From Chitinophaga pinensis (GTDB lineage Bacteria; Bacteroidota; Bacteroidia; Chitinophagales; CAIOSU01), in contig CAMDKI010000001.1 in NCBI GenBank assembly GCA_945901065.1, positions 434,001 to 498,000 on the forward strand: DNA of 64,000 nt, given 5' to 3'. Shown piece by piece: positions 9,172-18,767 of the stretch. The position numbers and the translations under genes were made by a program. Positions within the stretch are counted from its first letter, which is position 1; each line of letters opens with the position of its first letter. A model generated the notes under the pieces. It was not told the DNA's origin. It saw nothing but the letters and a program-made list of their open reading frames with translations, and did no database searches.

Positions 9172-10215
9172 ATGACTACGGAAGTACAGAACCTATTTGA
9201 CCAAGTGAGCCAAATGCAGGCTCAGGTAGAGCAATATCCAGTAAGCAATAATGATGACCTGGAGCGCTTCCGTATTGAGTTTATTGGCACCAAAGGCAAA
9301 GTGAAAGACCTTTTGGCTGCTATTAAAGACGTGCCGAATACCGAGAAAAAGGCATACGGGCAAACCGTAAATGCCCTAAAGCAAGTGGCAGAAGAGCGCT
9401 ATGCAACGCTAAAAGAGCAATTTGAAAGTAACCAAACCACCAAGGGTCCCGATTTTGATTTGACCATGCCCGGTGATGCCGTTCGTATTGGTAGCCGCCA
9501 TCCGTTGAATTTGGTTCGCAATCAAATCATCGAAATTTTCAAGCGCATTGGTTATGTAGTGGCCGAGGGCCCAGAGGTGGAAGACGATTGGCACAATTTT
9601 ACGGCCCTTAATTTTCCACCCGACCACCCAGCTAGGGATATGCAGGATACTTTCTTCGTTCAGAAGAATCCAGACATCGCCTTGCGCACGCATACCTCAT
9701 CGGTGCAAGTAAGGGTTATGGAGCGCCAAAAGCCACCAATCAGAGCTATTTTCCCGGGTAGGGTGTTTCGCAACGAGACCATTTCAGCTCGCTCGCACTG
9801 CTATTTCCACCAAGTAGAAGGGTTGTATATAGACAAGAATGTATCGTTTGCCGATTTGAAGCAAACACTATATCACTTTGCCCAAGAAATGTTCGGGCCC
9901 GAGACCAAAATAAAACTTCGTCCATCTTATTTCCCATTTACCGAGCCTTCTGCAGAGCTCGATGTTACCTGCTTTATCTGCGGTGGCGAGGGTTGCCCAG
10001 TATGTAAGTATAGTGGCTGGGTTGAAATATTGGGTTGTGGTATGGTTGATCCTGCCGTATTAGCCAATTGTGGTATCGACCCAGAGGAATACTCCGGTTT
10101 TGCTTTTGGTATGGGCATCGACCGCATTACCATGCTTCGATACCAAATAAAAGATATTCGTTTGATGTCAGAGAACGATGTTCGTTTCCTGGGGCAGTTT
10201 AAGGCTGCGTTCTAG
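9172..10215 (+). CDS. pheS: Phenylalanyl-tRNA synthetase alpha subunit
   Basis: 347 residues. Charges tRNA-Phe as part of an alpha2-beta2 complex; the beta subunit gene is not in the window. The N-terminal 90 residues form the tRNA-binding coiled coil. Class II motif 2 is seen as FRNETISARSHCYFHQVEG, and motif 3 as FGMGIDRITMLRY. A cysteine cluster (CFICGGEGCPVCK) between them is a known feature of many bacterial PheS proteins. ATG start is fixed by the promoter immediately upstream. Monocistronic in this window. Confidence 0.98.
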   Translation: MTTEVQNLFDQVSQMQAQVEQYPVSNNDDLERFRIEFIGTKGKVKDLLAAIKDVPNTEKKAYGQTVNALKQVAEERYATLKEQFESNQTTKGPDFDLTMPGDAVRIGSRHPLNLVRNQIIEIFKRIGYVVAEGPEVEDDWHNFTALNFPPDHPARDMQDTFFVQKNPDIALRTHTSSVQVRVMERQKPPIRAIFPGRVFRNETISARSHCYFHQVEGLYIDKNVSFADLKQTLYHFAQEMFGPETKIKLRPSYFPFTEPSAELDVTCFICGGEGCPVCKYSGWVEILGCGMVDPAVLANCGIDPEEYSGFAFGMGIDRITMLRYQIKDIRLMSENDVRFLGQFKAAF

Positions 10216-10299
10216 TACACTTATGGTCTAAAACGACACGCTTGTGTATTGCGCCTTTTAATTTAATAAAGAATGTATATCTTGTTAAAAAAAGGGTTT

Positions 10300-13095
10300 A
10301 TGCGCGCTCCAATTGCTATTCAACAGTTTTTATTTATTGTCTTCTCGCTTATTTCTATGCAACTAGCGGCCCAAAATCTTTGGACGCAGTTGCCGAATTT
10401 TAGTGGTAGTGCCCGTTATGAAGGATTTTCATTCTCGCTTGATACCGACAATGACGGTAAAGTAGATAGGGGTTATATTGGTGGTGGTTGGAATGCTGGT
10501 TCTACAAATTACAATGATTTTTGGGAGTATAATCCGATTACCGGCAGTTGGACACAGAAAGCAAATTATGCGGGTTTGGGCAGAAGGCAAACTGCAACTT
10601 TTGTTTTAAACAATACTGTTTATGTGGTTGGCGGTGTATATAGTAGCAATAGCCTTTCCAACCAAGTTTGGGCATATGATGTGTTGACCAACATATGGAC
10701 CCAAAAAGGCAATTTCCCAATCCAGGTTTGGGGTTCAATTGGTTTCGCCATAGCTGGCAATGCCTATATTGCTTTGGGAAACGAAGCAGGCAGTGTTACC
10801 AATACTCAAAATACGCAAGCGGTTTATCAATATAATGCTTCAAATGATAGTTGGATTGTAAAAAACGACGTGCCGTTTTCAGCCCGATACATGCCTATTG
10901 TGTTTGAAATAGATGCAGATAACGATAATGTTACCGACAGAGTGTTTGTAGGTTGTGGAGAGCGATCGAACGGAAATAATGTAAGTGATTTTTGGGAATA
11001 CCTGCCTACCACTGATAGCTGGGTTCAAAAAACTAGCATGCCAGGCAGTACTCGTGGCATTGCCCGATATTTTAGTATTGCCGGTAAAGGCTACGCGGGT
11101 TTAGGTAATAATGGTGGTGTTAGCACTGATTTTTATGAGTATGAGCCCATTGGAGATACTTGGTTACAAATGAATAATCATCCTGGCGTAGCCACAAGAG
11201 GAGCACTATCGTTTGCTTTAGGAGATACAGGGTATGTTGTTTGTGGTAACACATTGCAAGGTGTAACTTCACAATTCTACAAATACTCCCCACTTTTAAA
11301 CGGGTACTCCGAGATACGCGGCAATGTATTTGCCGACGGCAACACCAACTGCAGCCTCGACAGCAACGATTTTGCATTGGCCAACATTGCCGTGCAAGCG
11401 CAGCCGGGTCCGTACCTTACCAGCACCGATGCCAATGGGGATTATGTTTTCCGGGTTCCGGTTGGCACTTACTCGGTATCTTCTGTATTACCTAGTCATT
11501 TAGGTCCACTTTTCCCTAGGATCAATTGTCCTGTTGCTGGAACATACCCAAGTATCGTTATTGATACGGTAGGTATCGATACCAGTGGTTTTGATTTTGC
11601 CATAGAAGCAATACAATGCCCACGCTTGAACGTGGAAGTTGCATCTAGTGGTCGATTGCGTTGCTTCGATAATTTCACGGTTATAAGCTACTGCAACTAT
11701 GGTTTAGTAGCAGAAGACAGTGTTTACATCGACCTCATTTTGCCGGAGTTTGTAAGTATAATCAACGCCAGCGAGGTATTCACGGCCATCGATTCGGTAA
11801 CTTACCGTTTCTATATCGGCAATGTAGCCGCTGGTGCTTGCAACGATATTTATATCGAGGATTATGTAAGTTGCAATGACATCGGTCTTTTGGGTGCCGC
11901 GGCCTGTACTGAGGCACATATATACCCGCAGAACACCTGCCTGCCGCAGGATACCGCTTGGAACGGTGCCAACGTAGCTATTGAAGCAGTGTGCTTGGCA
12001 GGTGGCGATACCGTACAGATTACGTTGAGCAACAATGGCAGCAGCGGTATGGCCGACTCTTCGGAGTTGCGCATTTACCTAGACGGGGTGCTAGGCTATA
12101 CCGAGAACTTCTTGTTGGCGCAAGGCGGTAGTTATAGCCTTCTTATACCGAGCAACGGGGTAACCATTATGGCAGAGGCCGACCAAGCCACTGGGCACCC
12201 CTACAACCAACAAGTGGTAACTTGGATAGAGCGTTGCCAGGTAGATACGCTTATTACTCCTTTGTTTACCATTATACCCAATTTTCCTTTGGGCGACGAA
12301 GACGAACAATCTGACGTGGAGTGCTTGGAGGTATCGGGCTCATTCGATCCTAACGATAAGCAGGCTTACCCATCGGGCATCGGTGCAAACAATATTATCC
12401 CCCCGGGCACGGTAATCAACTACAAGCTTCGTTTCCAGAACACGGGCACCGATACGGCTCGCAACGTTTATTTGGTGGACACGCTGAGTAACGACTTGGA
12501 TGTGGCCACGCTGCGCATGAACGCGGCCTCGCACCCTTACCGTATGGAACTGAGCGGGGTAGGCAAAACCATCGTTACCTTCTACTTCGACAACATTATG
12601 TTGCCCGATAGTAACGTAAACCAGTTGGGCAGCAACGGTTTCGTTAGTTTCTCTATAGCGCCCAAGGCCAGCACCCCGCTGGGCACCGTGGTAGAGAACT
12701 TTGCCGATATCTATTTCGATTTCAACCCACCGGTGCGCACCAATACCGTAAACCAAACTATAGACGTGCTACCTGTTGATTTGATTGGTATTAAAGAAGG
12801 GAACACCATTATAATATTGGATGTGCCAAGTGAAGAGGGCAAACAGCAGCTTTATATCTTTCCTAATCCTACCAGTTCGGTAATGAATGTGGTGGTGCCT
12901 TTTCCTGCAAGTGGACAGGCGGTGGTAACCGTTGTCGATTTGTTGGGTCGTTTAGTGGTTACTGAGCGTTACTTTGGCACCGCAGGCAGCTCCGAAATAG
13001 TTGGCCTTGACTTAGCCTCAGCTTCAAACGGAGTATACATAGTGGTAGTAAACCTCGATGGCCAAATAACCACAGGTAAATTGATTAAGGAATAG
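10300..13095 (+). CDS. Large secreted kelch-like protein with T9SS type A sorting domain
   Basis: About 931 residues from the ATG at 10300; an in-frame ATG at 10273 would add nine residues ahead of a good signal peptide ending MQLAAQ. Residues up to about 350 hold kelch-type repeats (pattern DFWEYNP...W.QK, YVVGG), likely a six-bladed propeller. Next comes an SdrD_B/carboxypeptidase-regulatory-like module (GNVFADGNTNCSLDSND, ANGDYVFRVPVGTYSV), then a DUF11-like conserved region (SGSFDPNDKQAYPSG, NYKLRFQNTGTDTA), and finally a type A T9SS tail (LYIFPNPTSSVMNVVVP ... GVYIVVV ... GKLIKE). Predicted to be exported to the surface or medium. Base composition changes inside the gene (see findings). 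Function unknown. Confidence 0.88.
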   Translation: MRAPIAIQQFLFIVFSLISMQLAAQNLWTQLPNFSGSARYEGFSFSLDTDNDGKVDRGYIGGGWNAGSTNYNDFWEYNPITGSWTQKANYAGLGRRQTATFVLNNTVYVVGGVYSSNSLSNQVWAYDVLTNIWTQKGNFPIQVWGSIGFAIAGNAYIALGNEAGSVTNTQNTQAVYQYNASNDSWIVKNDVPFSARYMPIVFEIDADNDNVTDRVFVGCGERSNGNNVSDFWEYLPTTDSWVQKTSMPGSTRGIARYFSIAGKGYAGLGNNGGVSTDFYEYEPIGDTWLQMNNHPGVATRGALSFALGDTGYVVCGNTLQGVTSQFYKYSPLLNGYSEIRGNVFADGNTNCSLDSNDFALANIAVQAQPGPYLTSTDANGDYVFRVPVGTYSVSSVLPSHLGPLFPRINCPVAGTYPSIVIDTVGIDTSGFDFAIEAIQCPRLNVEVASSGRLRCFDNFTVISYCNYGLVAEDSVYIDLILPEFVSIINASEVFTAIDSVTYRFYIGNVAAGACNDIYIEDYVSCNDIGLLGAAACTEAHIYPQNTCLPQDTAWNGANVAIEAVCLAGGDTVQITLSNNGSSGMADSSELRIYLDGVLGYTENFLLAQGGSYSLLIPSNGVTIMAEADQATGHPYNQQVVTWIERCQVDTLITPLFTIIPNFPLGDEDEQSDVECLEVSGSFDPNDKQAYPSGIGANNIIPPGTVINYKLRFQNTGTDTARNVYLVDTLSNDLDVATLRMNAASHPYRMELSGVGKTIVTFYFDNIMLPDSNVNQLGSNGFVSFSIAPKASTPLGTVVENFADIYFDFNPPVRTNTVNQTIDVLPVDLIGIKEGNTIIILDVPSEEGKQQLYIFPNPTSSVMNVVVPFPASGQAVVTVVDLLGRLVVTERYFGTAGSSEIVGLDLASASNGVYIVVVNLDGQITTGKLIKE

Positions 13096-13118
13096 GCTTA
13101 TAAGTAGTGGCCTTTTCC

Positions 13119-13126
13119 TATCTTTA
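13119..13126 (+). promoter_or_regulatory. -7-like element (TATCTTTA) 4 nt ahead of the acyl-CoA dehydrogenase gene
   Basis: Seven of eight bases match TAnnTTTG. It ends 4 nt before the ATG at 13131. Confidence 0.45.
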
Positions 13127-13130
13127 ACCT

Positions 13131-13985
13131 ATGGCTATCAGCAATGTAAAAACCATAGGTATATTGGGTGCGGGCACCATGGGTGCTGGTATTGCCCAAT
13201 TGGCTGCTCAAGCGGGTTATAAAACACTGCTTTACGACTTATCGCGCGAGCAATTAGATAAAGGGCTCAAAGGCATTGAAGATAATTTATCAAAAGCCGT
13301 TGAGAAGGGTATTATAACCCAGCAAACTAAGCTTGATGCCCTTTCCAACCTTACTTTGGTTGATGATATTGGCCAACTAAAGGCTGAAGTTTGCATAGAG
13401 GCCGTTGTTGAGCGACTCGAAGTTAAAGTAGCGTTGTTTAAGCAGTTAGCCGAAATTAACAGTACGAGTTGCATTTTAGCGACCAATACCTCCTCAATTC
13501 CTATTACCCGTATTGCAGCAGCTATTGCACACCCTGAAAGGGTAGTAGGTATGCACTTTTTCAACCCAGCCCACATTATGAAGTTGGTTGAGATAATATC
13601 AGGCGCGGCTACTTCGAGTGAAGTGGCAAGCACCATGTATCAGCTAGCGTTAAAGATGGGCAAGAAACCCGTGTATGCTAATGATTCGCCTGGCTTTATT
13701 GTAAATAGGGTAGCTAGGCATTATTACGTTGAAGGATTAAAGCTGTTGGAAGAGAATGTGGCCGACCACGAAACTATTGATGCTTTGTTGGAGAGTAGTG
13801 GCTTTAAAATGGGTCCTTTTCGCTTAATGGATTTAATTGGCGTTGATACCAACTATTCGGTTACGAGCTCTATGTACGAGTCTTTCCATTTCGATGCTAA
13901 GTTTCGCCCCAGCCGCATACAGCAGCAGAAGGTTGATGCCGGCCATTTTGGTCGTAAAACGGGAAAAGGTTTTTACCAATACTAA
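13131..13985 (+). CDS. 3-hydroxyacyl-CoA (3-hydroxybutyryl-CoA) dehydrogenase
   Basis: 284 residues, the size of the short monofunctional enzymes. Oxidises 3-hydroxyacyl-CoA to 3-ketoacyl-CoA with NAD. The Rossmann motif GILGAGTMGAGIAQ is at the N-terminus. The catalytic Ser lies in ATNTSSIPIT, the catalytic His in GMHFFNPAHIM, and the conserved Asn in NDSPGFIVNR. The C-terminal helical domain (from about 185) is complete. The downstream radical SAM gene starts 1 nt after the stop, so the two are cotranscribed, although no metabolic link between them is obvious. Could act in fatty acid, butyrate or phenylacetate metabolism. Confidence 0.93.
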   Translation: MAISNVKTIGILGAGTMGAGIAQLAAQAGYKTLLYDLSREQLDKGLKGIEDNLSKAVEKGIITQQTKLDALSNLTLVDDIGQLKAEVCIEAVVERLEVKVALFKQLAEINSTSCILATNTSSIPITRIAAAIAHPERVVGMHFFNPAHIMKLVEIISGAATSSEVASTMYQLALKMGKKPVYANDSPGFIVNRVARHYYVEGLKLLEENVADHETIDALLESSGFKMGPFRLMDLIGVDTNYSVTSSMYESFHFDAKFRPSRIQQQKVDAGHFGRKTGKGFYQY

Positions 13986-13986
13986 T

Positions 13987-15015
13987 ATGCCAATGGGTGC
14001 TAGTGCGGTGGATACGGCAAACTTTATCAAGACGCTTTCGCCAAGCAAACTAGCGAATATGAGTCGGGTATATTCGTCTTACCTGTTGGCCAAGAAAACC
14101 CATAAGCCTGTTCAATGGGGTATGCCATTCAATATATCAATTGAGCCTACTACCGCTTGCAACCTTCGTTGCCCCGAGTGCCCGAGTGGCCTTCGTAGTT
14201 TTACCCGCGATACCGGAATGATGAAAAATGGCTTGTATGGAAACATACTTGACCAATTACAAGATACGCTAGTGTACTTGTATTTCTATTTTCAAGGGGA
14301 GCCGTACCTTAACCCTGCCTTTTTGGATATGGCCGCCCAAGCATCATCTAGAGGAATATATACGGTAACCTCAACCAATGGCCATTTCTTGGATGACGAG
14401 CGGGCAAGGCAAACGGTGGAGTCGGGCCTTAGCAGGGTTATAATATCTATTGATGGCACTACGCAAGATACCTACCAGAGCTACCGTAAAGAGGGCGAGT
14501 TGGATAAGGTACTACAGGGTGCGGCTAATTTGGTAAAGTGGAAGAAGCAGCTAAAATCAGCTACGCCACACATCATTTTCCAATTTTTGGTAGTGAAACC
14601 GAATGAGCACCAGATACCAGAAGTTTACAGGCTGGCCAAGCAAATTGGGGTAGATGAGGTAAAGTTAAAGACAGCTCAAATTTACGATTTTGAGCACGGA
14701 AATCCGTTAATACCTGAACAGGACCAATATAGCCGCTATGCAAAACAACCTAACGGAACCTTTCAGATAAAGAACAAACTGGAGAACCACTGTTGGAAGC
14801 TCTGGCACTCTAGCGTTATTACGTGGGATGGGTTGGTTGTGCCTTGCTGTTTTGATAAAGACGCTAAGCATCGGCTAGGCGACTTAAAAACCCAGTCGTT
14901 TATAGAAGTATGGCAAGGTGAGCCTTATCAACACTTCCGCTCTAGCGTGCTACTTTCCCGAAACGAAATTGACATTTGCAAAAATTGCACCGAAGGTTTA
15001 AAAGTTTGGGCTTAA
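13987..15015 (+). CDS. Radical SAM protein with SPASM domain
   Basis: 342 residues from the ATG at 13987; the frame is open further upstream inside the preceding gene, but the start 1 nt after its stop is the natural one. The 4Fe-4S/SAM site is CNLRCPEC (CxxxCxxC) near residue 53. A C-terminal SPASM-like region has further cysteines (CWKLWHS, VPCCFDKD, DICKNC) that can bind auxiliary clusters. Such enzymes often modify peptides or act on small molecules. No precursor peptide is visible nearby. Substrate unknown. Confidence 0.88.
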   Translation: MPMGASAVDTANFIKTLSPSKLANMSRVYSSYLLAKKTHKPVQWGMPFNISIEPTTACNLRCPECPSGLRSFTRDTGMMKNGLYGNILDQLQDTLVYLYFYFQGEPYLNPAFLDMAAQASSRGIYTVTSTNGHFLDDERARQTVESGLSRVIISIDGTTQDTYQSYRKEGELDKVLQGAANLVKWKKQLKSATPHIIFQFLVVKPNEHQIPEVYRLAKQIGVDEVKLKTAQIYDFEHGNPLIPEQDQYSRYAKQPNGTFQIKNKLENHCWKLWHSSVITWDGLVVPCCFDKDAKHRLGDLKTQSFIEVWQGEPYQHFRSSVLLSRNEIDICKNCTEGLKVWA

Positions 15016-15037
15016 AAAATACTTTACTCTTGATGGT

Positions 15038-15045
15038 TACTTTTG
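15038..15045 (+). promoter_or_regulatory. -7 element (TACTTTTG) of the hybrid kinase gene
   Basis: Exact TAnnTTTG, about 100 bp ahead of the ATG at 15145, which would leave a leader of roughly 90 nt. No clear -33 element. Confidence 0.4.
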
Positions 15046-15144
15046 CAACACATAGGATTGAAAACACTATTTTTAACTACTTGACTTTATTATGTGCCCC
15101 GAAAATTAACTAATTTTTAGAGGCTAGGTTTATTAAGGAGATTT

Positions 15145-17466
15145 ATGGCTATTAGCGATATATATAGAAAAATTTTAGAAGATACCATGGCTGGTTATTG
15201 GGACTGGGATATGGTAACAAACTCAGAGTATCTTAGTCCCAGATTTAAGCAAATGTTTGGGTATGAAGACCATGAAATGGAGAATAGTCCAGAATCATGG
15301 CAGAAGATTATTTTTCCAGAAGATTTACCAATTCTTTACGCTGCTGTAAATGAACATGTTGGCAGTAGGGGTCAAGTTCCTTTTGATACAATGGCCCGAT
15401 ATTATCATAAAAACGGAAGCACTATTTATGTGCAGTGCAAGGGTAGTGTAATTGAGTGGGACGAGAACTACCGCCCGTTGCGAATGGTTGGCTCACACGT
15501 TGATATAACCAAGCAGAAAGAAGTTGAGGCTAACTTGCGCCAAGCACAAGACTTTTTGAATAAAACTAACCAAGCTGCCCGGGTAGGAGGGTGGCAGGTA
15601 GATATGCTTACCCAATACATTACGTGGAGTGAGGTAACCCGGCTGATTTATGAAGAGCCGATTGATTTCGTGCCTAATTTTGAGGAATCTTTGAGTTATT
15701 TTCATTCGGACGATAGTGCCCGTCTTGTGGATGAGTTTATGAAATGCAGCGTATCAGGGCAAGTATTTCAGGTGGAACTGCCAATGCGCACCGCCAAGGG
15801 CAATAATTTATGGGTGCGCATCATAGGTAGCCCAGAGTATATAGACGGGCAGTGTGTAAAGGTAGTAGGTGCTTTGCAAGATATTACCAAAATTAAAGCT
15901 GCCGAGGATGAGATTCGTTTAAAGAAAGATCAGCTTAGCCATTTTATTGAATTTTCTCCTGCTGCTATGGCCATGTTTGATATGGATATGGGCTACATTG
16001 CGGCTAGTTCGAAGTGGTCGGCCATTTATAAATTAGATGAAGAACTAACGGGAAAATCATTTTTCGACGTTTTACCGCAAGCTCCCGAAGAGTGGAAAAA
16101 GTATCATGACAGGAGCTTGGCAGGCGAGATAATTAGTATTGAGGCAGAGCCATTTGTTTGGCAAGATGGCACTATTGACTGGTTTAAGTGGGAAATAAGG
16201 CCGTGGTATGAAATGCCAGGTAAAATTGGAGGCATTGTTAAACTTATTGATCTTATCACAGATCAAGTAGCGGCGCGCGAATTGTTGCTAAACGCTAAGC
16301 TAGTTGCGGAGGAAGCTTTGGAGTCTAAATCGCGCTTCTTGTCCACTATGAGCCATGAAATACGCACACCCCTTAACGCTATCATTGGTATTTCGCACCT
16401 AATGCTAAACAACCCTCGCGAAGACCAGTTGGAGAACTTAAGCACGCTTAGATATTCAGCTGAAAACCTTTTAGTGCTTATTAACAATGTACTTGATTTA
16501 AGTAAGGTTGAAGCAGGCAAGGTAGTCCTCGAAAAACAACCTTTTTCGTTTAAAGAGATGCTAAGTAACATCAAGCTTTCTTTCTTGGGCCAAGTAAACG
16601 CAAAGGGCTTGCAACTAAAATTGATGCTAGACGAGGATATACCAGAAACCATTATTGGTGATCCAATGCGTATTGGCCAAATTTTTTCTAATTTGATTGG
16701 TAATGCAATAAAGTTTACCGAAAAAGGTAAAGTCAGCGTTTCTGCAACGCTAATTAGTAAGGAAAACCTTTTGGCCCGTTTACGCTTCGAGATATCAGAT
16801 ACGGGCATTGGTATTGCAAAAGAAAACCAGCAGTTCATTTTTGAAAGCTTTTCTCAGGCAAATTCCAATATTGCACGCACTTTTGGGGGTACTGGCCTTG
16901 GCTTGGCTATATCTAAGCATTTGCTACATTTATTTGGGAGCGAAATTGAGCTCGAAAGCGAATTGGGGCAAGGTTCTAAATTTTCGTTTGAAATTATACT
17001 ACCTGTTTGCCAAGATGCGGCATACAAGCAAGTGCAGCAGCAATTAGAAAAAAATATCGAGGATGTATCGCTAAAGGGGTTAAAGGTACTGTTGGCCGAA
17101 GATAATAAAGTAAATGTGTTGGTTATGAGCCAGTATTTCAAAAACTGGAATGTGGAGTGGGATTTGGCGGAGAATGGCCTGATAGCCGTTGAGAAAATAA
17201 ACGCCAATGACTATGACTTAGTGCTCATGGACTTGCAAATGCCCGAATTGGATGGTTTTAGGGCAGTAGAAATTATCAGGGAGCAACCAAATGAAAAGTA
17301 TCAAAAATTACCCATAATCGCTCTTACGGCTTCGGCCTCATTTACCGATAGAGAACGCTCAAGCAGGTTAGGCTTAAATGGATATATTACTAAACCATTC
17401 AAGCCTAAGCAGTTACATGAAATGCTTTTTGGGTATTATACAGCTAAAGAGGGAACAAGGTTTTAA
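15145..17466 (+). CDS. Hybrid sensor histidine kinase with PAS domains and receiver
   Basis: 773 residues. Three PAS/PAC modules (about 10-125, 138-250 and 262-385), no signal peptide or membrane helix, so a soluble cytoplasmic sensor. The HisKA box FLSTMSHEIRTPLN carries H404. The HATPase domain follows (N box GNAIKFTEKG, G1 DTGIGIAKE, G2 GGTGLGLAISK). The C-terminal receiver (about 647-765) has phospho-acceptor D696 in LMDLQMPELDG. It can pass phosphate internally from H404 to D696; an output partner or phosphotransfer protein is not encoded nearby. The gene meets frr tail to tail with a 4-nt gap. Confidence 0.94.
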   Translation: MAISDIYRKILEDTMAGYWDWDMVTNSEYLSPRFKQMFGYEDHEMENSPESWQKIIFPEDLPILYAAVNEHVGSRGQVPFDTMARYYHKNGSTIYVQCKGSVIEWDENYRPLRMVGSHVDITKQKEVEANLRQAQDFLNKTNQAARVGGWQVDMLTQYITWSEVTRLIYEEPIDFVPNFEESLSYFHSDDSARLVDEFMKCSVSGQVFQVELPMRTAKGNNLWVRIIGSPEYIDGQCVKVVGALQDITKIKAAEDEIRLKKDQLSHFIEFSPAAMAMFDMDMGYIAASSKWSAIYKLDEELTGKSFFDVLPQAPEEWKKYHDRSLAGEIISIEAEPFVWQDGTIDWFKWEIRPWYEMPGKIGGIVKLIDLITDQVAARELLLNAKLVAEEALESKSRFLSTMSHEIRTPLNAIIGISHLMLNNPREDQLENLSTLRYSAENLLVLINNVLDLSKVEAGKVVLEKQPFSFKEMLSNIKLSFLGQVNAKGLQLKLMLDEDIPETIIGDPMRIGQIFSNLIGNAIKFTEKGKVSVSATLISKENLLARLRFEISDTGIGIAKENQQFIFESFSQANSNIARTFGGTGLGLAISKHLLHLFGSEIELESELGQGSKFSFEIILPVCQDAAYKQVQQQLEKNIEDVSLKGLKVLLAEDNKVNVLVMSQYFKNWNVEWDLAENGLIAVEKINANDYDLVLMDLQMPELDGFRAVEIIREQPNEKYQKLPIIALTASASFTDRERSSRLGLNGYITKPFKPKQLHEMLFGYYTAKEGTRF

Positions 17467-17470
17467 TCTT

Positions 17471-18034
17471 CTAAACCTTCATAATCTCCTCTTCTTTCTG
17501 TTCGAGGTATTTCTCAACTTTAGCTATAAACTCATTGGTAAGGTCTTGTACTAAGCTTTCGCCATCTTTGGCCAAATCTTCGCTCAATCCGTCTTTTACC
17601 AAGCCTTTAATGCCTTCGTTCGCATCACGGCGCACGTTGCGCACTGATACACGGCTTTGTTCGGCAATAAGTTTAATTTTCTTAACCAACTCACGACGCC
17701 TATCCTCGGTCATAATAGGTAAGTTAAGGCGTATCATTTCTCCATCGTTTTGTGGGTTTAAACCGATGTTGGCGGCATGTATAGCCTTCTCAATTGGGCC
17801 AATCATTCCCTTTTCCCAAGGTTTAATAACCAAAGAGCGGGCATCAGGGGTGGTAATATTGGCCACTTGGCTCAATGGAGTACTGTTGCCGTAGTAATCT
17901 ACAAATACACCTGATAGCATGGCTGGAGAGGCTTTGCCTGCGCGCACACGCGATAGCTCGTCTTCAAGGTGCACCAGGGCTTTATTCATGGCATCCCTGG
18001 CCTCATCAATATAAATTTCAATTTCCTCGTTCAT
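17471..18034 (-). CDS. frr: Ribosome recycling factor
   Basis: 187 residues, normal size. Releases ribosomes from mRNA after termination together with EF-G. Conserved stretches: VRAGKASPAML near 30, the NRF-like AIHAANIGLNPQNDG and the helix VSVRNVRRDANE. It begins 9 nt after the pyrH stop, giving the common pyrH-frr pair. Confidence 0.97.
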   Translation of the reverse strand: MNEEIEIYIDEARDAMNKALVHLEDELSRVRAGKASPAMLSGVFVDYYGNSTPLSQVANITTPDARSLVIKPWEKGMIGPIEKAIHAANIGLNPQNDGEMIRLNLPIMTEDRRRELVKKIKLIAEQSRVSVRNVRRDANEGIKGLVKDGLSEDLAKDGESLVQDLTNEFIAKVEKYLEQKEEEIMKV

Positions 18035-18043
18035 AGGGCTGGT

Positions 18044-18751
18044 TTAGTTGCTTACGAGAGTTCCTATATTTTCGCCGTTCAAAATGTTAAGCAAGTTGCC
18101 GGGCTTGTTCATGTCAAACACTACTATTGGCAAGCCGTTTTCTTTGCAAAGCGTAAAAGCCGTTAAATCCATAATGTTCAGACTTTGGCTATATACCTCG
18201 TGAAAAGAAATATTGTCGAACTTAGTTGCTGTAGGGTCCTTCTCTGGGTCGGCGGTATATATTCCATCTACACGGGTGCCTTTCAAAATTACATCGGCCT
18301 CAATTTCAATAGCCCTTAGTGCGGCAGCGGTATCGGTAGTAAAGTAGGGGTTACCCGTGCCGGCGCCAAAAATTACAACACGTCCTTTCTCAACGTGCCT
18401 TATAGCTCTGCGACGGATATACGGCTCACAAATTTGCTCCATCTTAATTGCTGAAAGCAAACGCGTATAAACTCCTTCTGCTTCTAGGGCACCTTGCAAG
18501 GCCATACCGTTAATTACGGTTGCCAACATACCCATATAGTCGCCTTGGGCACGCTCAATGCCATTTTCGGCGGCCTGTAGGCCCCTAAAAATGTTTCCAC
18601 CACCAATTACTATCGCTACCTCTGCTCCAGCATCAACAGCCGATTTCACTTCTCTTGCGTATTGGCGTATGCGAACGGGGTCAATTCCGAATTGCTTTTC
18701 GCCCATCAACGCTTCACCACTTAGTTTTAGGAGTATCCGTTTGTATTTCAT
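18044..18751 (-). CDS. pyrH: UMP kinase
   Basis: 235 residues from the ATG at 18751. Phosphorylates UMP to UDP with ATP, in the cytoplasm. Family marks are [14 protein letters not shown], the glycine loop [26 protein letters not shown] and the DADVILKGT-like segment. The frame is open 18 codons further upstream, but those codons would lie over the -7 box at 18758-18765 and the tsf terminator, so the later ATG is correct; it also gives the usual family N-terminus. Cotranscribed with frr. Confidence 0.97.
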   Translation of the reverse strand: MKYKRILLKLSGEALMGEKQFGIDPVRIRQYAREVKSAVDAGAEVAIVIGGGNIFRGLQAAENGIERAQGDYMGMLATVINGMALQGALEAEGVYTRLLSAIKMEQICEPYIRRRAIRHVEKGRVVIFGAGTGNPYFTTDTAAALRAIEIEADVILKGTRVDGIYTADPEKDPTATKFDNISFHEVYSQSLNIMDLTAFTLCKENGLPIVVFDMNKPGNLLNILNGENIGTLVSN

Positions 18752-18757
18752 CGGGTG

Positions 18758-18765
18758 CAAATGTA
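18758..18765 (-). promoter_or_regulatory. -7 element (TACATTTG) of pyrH-frr
   Basis: Exact TAnnTTTG on the minus strand, ending 6 nt before the pyrH ATG. It begins 2 bp beyond the T-run of the tsf terminator, so the two signals are back to back. Predicts a leaderless or nearly leaderless pyrH mRNA. Confidence 0.65.
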
Positions 18766-18767
18766 CC

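Noticed and set aside
13837-13986. Longer N-terminus for the radical SAM protein
   Set aside because: These 50 codons lie inside the acyl-CoA dehydrogenase gene and show no conservation; the ATG at 13987 fits the operon.
16263-16838. Open frame of 191 codons antisense to the hybrid kinase gene
   Set aside because: Mirror of the HisKA/HATPase coding region, no motif of its own.
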